This document shows, piece after piece, positions 5,419 to 6,412 of a DNA stretch of 6,412 bases. The notes below the pieces were generated by a model. That model was not told the origin of the DNA. It was given only the letters and a program-made list of their open reading frames with translations, and searched no databases. Position numbers and translations under genes: made by a program. How positions within the stretch are numbered: position 1 is the first letter of the stretch; each line of letters starts with the position of its first letter. The DNA comes from Alphaproteobacteria bacterium UBA7371 (GTDB lineage Bacteria; Pseudomonadota; Alphaproteobacteria; UBA8317). The stretch lies in NCBI GenBank assembly GCA_002469865.1, contig DKOD01000049.1, positions 1-6,412 on the forward strand, written 5' to 3'.

Positions 5419-6075
5419 TTAATTCACGCTGTCGTCACCCATTTCTGGGGTGGCGGACATTTGCAAAATGGCGGTTAATGTTGCCTCACGGTCGTCAAGG
5501 CTGTTTGCTTCCAGAAGGGCTTGTTTCTCTTCCGGGCGGAAGGGACAGACGATGGACAGCATGTTGATCAATTCTTCGCGCTTGGAATGCTGCATGCTGC
5601 GCCAATCGGCATCAATGGACCTTGCTTTAAAATAGGGTTTCAGCAAATTGACCAGCGCGTCACGGCCCACAAATTCTGGGTCATCCAAAGGCACAAAATC
5701 ATGCGCATGGGCATCATAATGGGCAAAAACCTGGCGGTAGGGTGTGTCCACCTCCAATTCCCTGGCGATTTCAAAGCGGGTGACCCCGGAAAGCGTGAGA
5801 AGGTAGCGCCGATCTTCGGTTTCAGAAAATGAGGTGATCCGACCCAAACAACCCACCCGATAAATGGTGGGAATGTCCCTGATTTCGTAACCGTCAGGCT
5901 GCACCATACCAATAAGCCGCTGACCTTTTAGGGCATCATCAAGCATGGCCACGTAGCGTGGCTCAAAGATGTTTAGAGGCAATTGGCATCGCGGCAGTAA
6001 GGTTGCCCCAGATAAAGGAAAGATGGGGATTTCATTGGGCAAGACCTGTGGTGAGGTCAAATCAGCTAAGAACAT
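5419..6075 (-). CDS. Stand-alone LON peptidase substrate-binding domain protein
   Basis: This 218-residue cytoplasmic protein consists of the LON N-terminal (PUA-like) domain alone. Full Lon protease uses this domain to recognise substrates; here there is no AAA+ ATPase or Ser-Lys protease part, and the length is normal for the stand-alone family. Landmarks are IPIFPLSGATLLPR (16-29), LPLNIFEPRYVAMLDDAL (32-49), IGMVQP (55-60), GCLGRI (75-80), YLLTLSGVTRF (91-101) and CPFRPEEKQALLEA (177-190). The molecular role of such proteins is not established. It lies 18 bases downstream of the ybbN-like gene and 15 bases upstream of the Trm112 gene on the same strand, so the three are probably one operon. 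No in-frame ATG occurs upstream of 6075. Confidence 0.92.
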   Translation of the reverse strand: MFLADLTSPQVLPNEIPIFPLSGATLLPRCQLPLNIFEPRYVAMLDDALKGQRLIGMVQPDGYEIRDIPTIYRVGCLGRITSFSETEDRRYLLTLSGVTRFEIARELEVDTPYRQVFAHYDAHAHDFVPLDDPEFVGRDALVNLLKPYFKARSIDADWRSMQHSKREELINMLSIVCPFRPEEKQALLEANSLDDREATLTAILQMSATPEMGDDSVN

Positions 6076-6093
6076 GGCATATCCGGCAAAAAT

Positions 6094-6412
6094 TTACGCA
6101 AACATTATAGACCCTAACTTAGCGCGACCTTTGATTGTGACAGGGTCTTGGGGTCCAAATGACTCAAATAATTCCACCAAACGCTTTCTTGCACCATCTT
6201 CATTCCACGCCCGGTCGGCCCGCACAATAACCAGCAATTCCTCCACGGCTTGTTCATGTTGTCCTGCGCCAAGCAGGGCCGTGGCGTAATCAAATCGGGC
6301 TTGATGGTCGTGGGGATCCTGGTCCAATTTTGCCTTGATGCCCGCAAGATCACCACCCAATTGTGTGGCTTCGCGGGCAAGTTTTAACGAATTGGCGGCG
6401 GCAACCAAGGCT
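6094..6412 (-). CDS. C-terminal part of YbbN/CnoX-type thioredoxin-TPR protein (5' end outside window)
   Basis: 105 complete C-terminal residues are visible and the frame runs off the right edge; an in-frame TTG at 6408 is internal, not a start. The DPHDHQARFDYATALLGAGQ segment followed by HEQAVEELLVIVRADRAWNE, and GARKRLVELFESFG with DPVTIKGRAKLGSIMF at the end, match the C-terminal TPR-like region of YbbN (CnoX) proteins. These join a thioredoxin fold to tetratricopeptide repeats and act as holdases or co-chaperones in the cytoplasm, protecting proteins under oxidative stress. The thioredoxin domain should lie beyond the window, so its cysteine motif cannot be checked. The next gene downstream is the LON-domain gene, a neighbour arrangement familiar from alphaproteobacteria. 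Confidence 0.87.
   Translation of the reverse strand, partial: ALVAAANSLKLAREATQLGGDLAGIKAKLDQDPHDHQARFDYATALLGAGQHEQAVEELLVIVRADRAWNEDGARKRLVELFESFGPQDPVTIKGRAKLGSIMFA

Overview
The window most likely comes from an alphaproteobacterium of moderate GC content. The main reason is the block at the right end: a YbbN/CnoX-type thioredoxin-TPR protein, a stand-alone LON-domain protein and a Trm112-family protein on the minus strand, meeting a plus-strand exonuclease III. From memory, this order is common in alphaproteobacterial chromosomes. Genus cannot be decided from the sequence; a marine or otherwise phosphorus-poor lifestyle is only a guess from the phosphonate genes.

Layout, left to right. 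(1) Bases 1-693, plus strand: the C-terminal 230 residues of a HisC-like PLP aminotransferase, cut by the left edge. (2) Bases 751-3207, minus strand: a compact operon transcribed phnD, phnC, phnE, encoding a periplasmic binding protein, an ATPase and a permease of a phosphonate-type ABC importer. The genes overlap by 8 and 4 bases. (3) Bases 3208-3287: a divergent 80-base control region. It holds a PHO-box-like pair of 7-mers 11 bases upstream of a good -10 hexamer facing phnD, and an overlapping extended -10 facing the other way. (4) Bases 3288-4433, plus strand: a PhnM-family amidohydrolase starting with TTG. (5) Bases 4430-5212, plus strand: xth (exonuclease III), overlapping phnM by ATGA. 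(6) Bases 5209-6412, minus strand: Trm112-like, LON-domain and ybbN-like genes, the last cut by the right edge.

How the genes may work together: PhnDCE would import a phosphonate or related reduced-phosphorus compound under phosphate starvation. The PhnM-like enzyme would act on a phosphorylated intermediate. No C-P lyase core gene (phnG-phnL) is visible, and the PhnM belongs to a variant with an HGDAFE metal motif, unlike the HTDNLE motif I recall for E. coli PhnM. The true substrate and pathway are therefore open. The phn block looks inserted between an unrelated aminotransferase and the conserved xth/Trm112/LON/ybbN block, and it has become translationally joined to xth.

No RNA genes, insertion sequences, CRISPR arrays, origins or long repeats were seen. 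Coding density is very high, and no gene-free stretch exceeds 80 bases.
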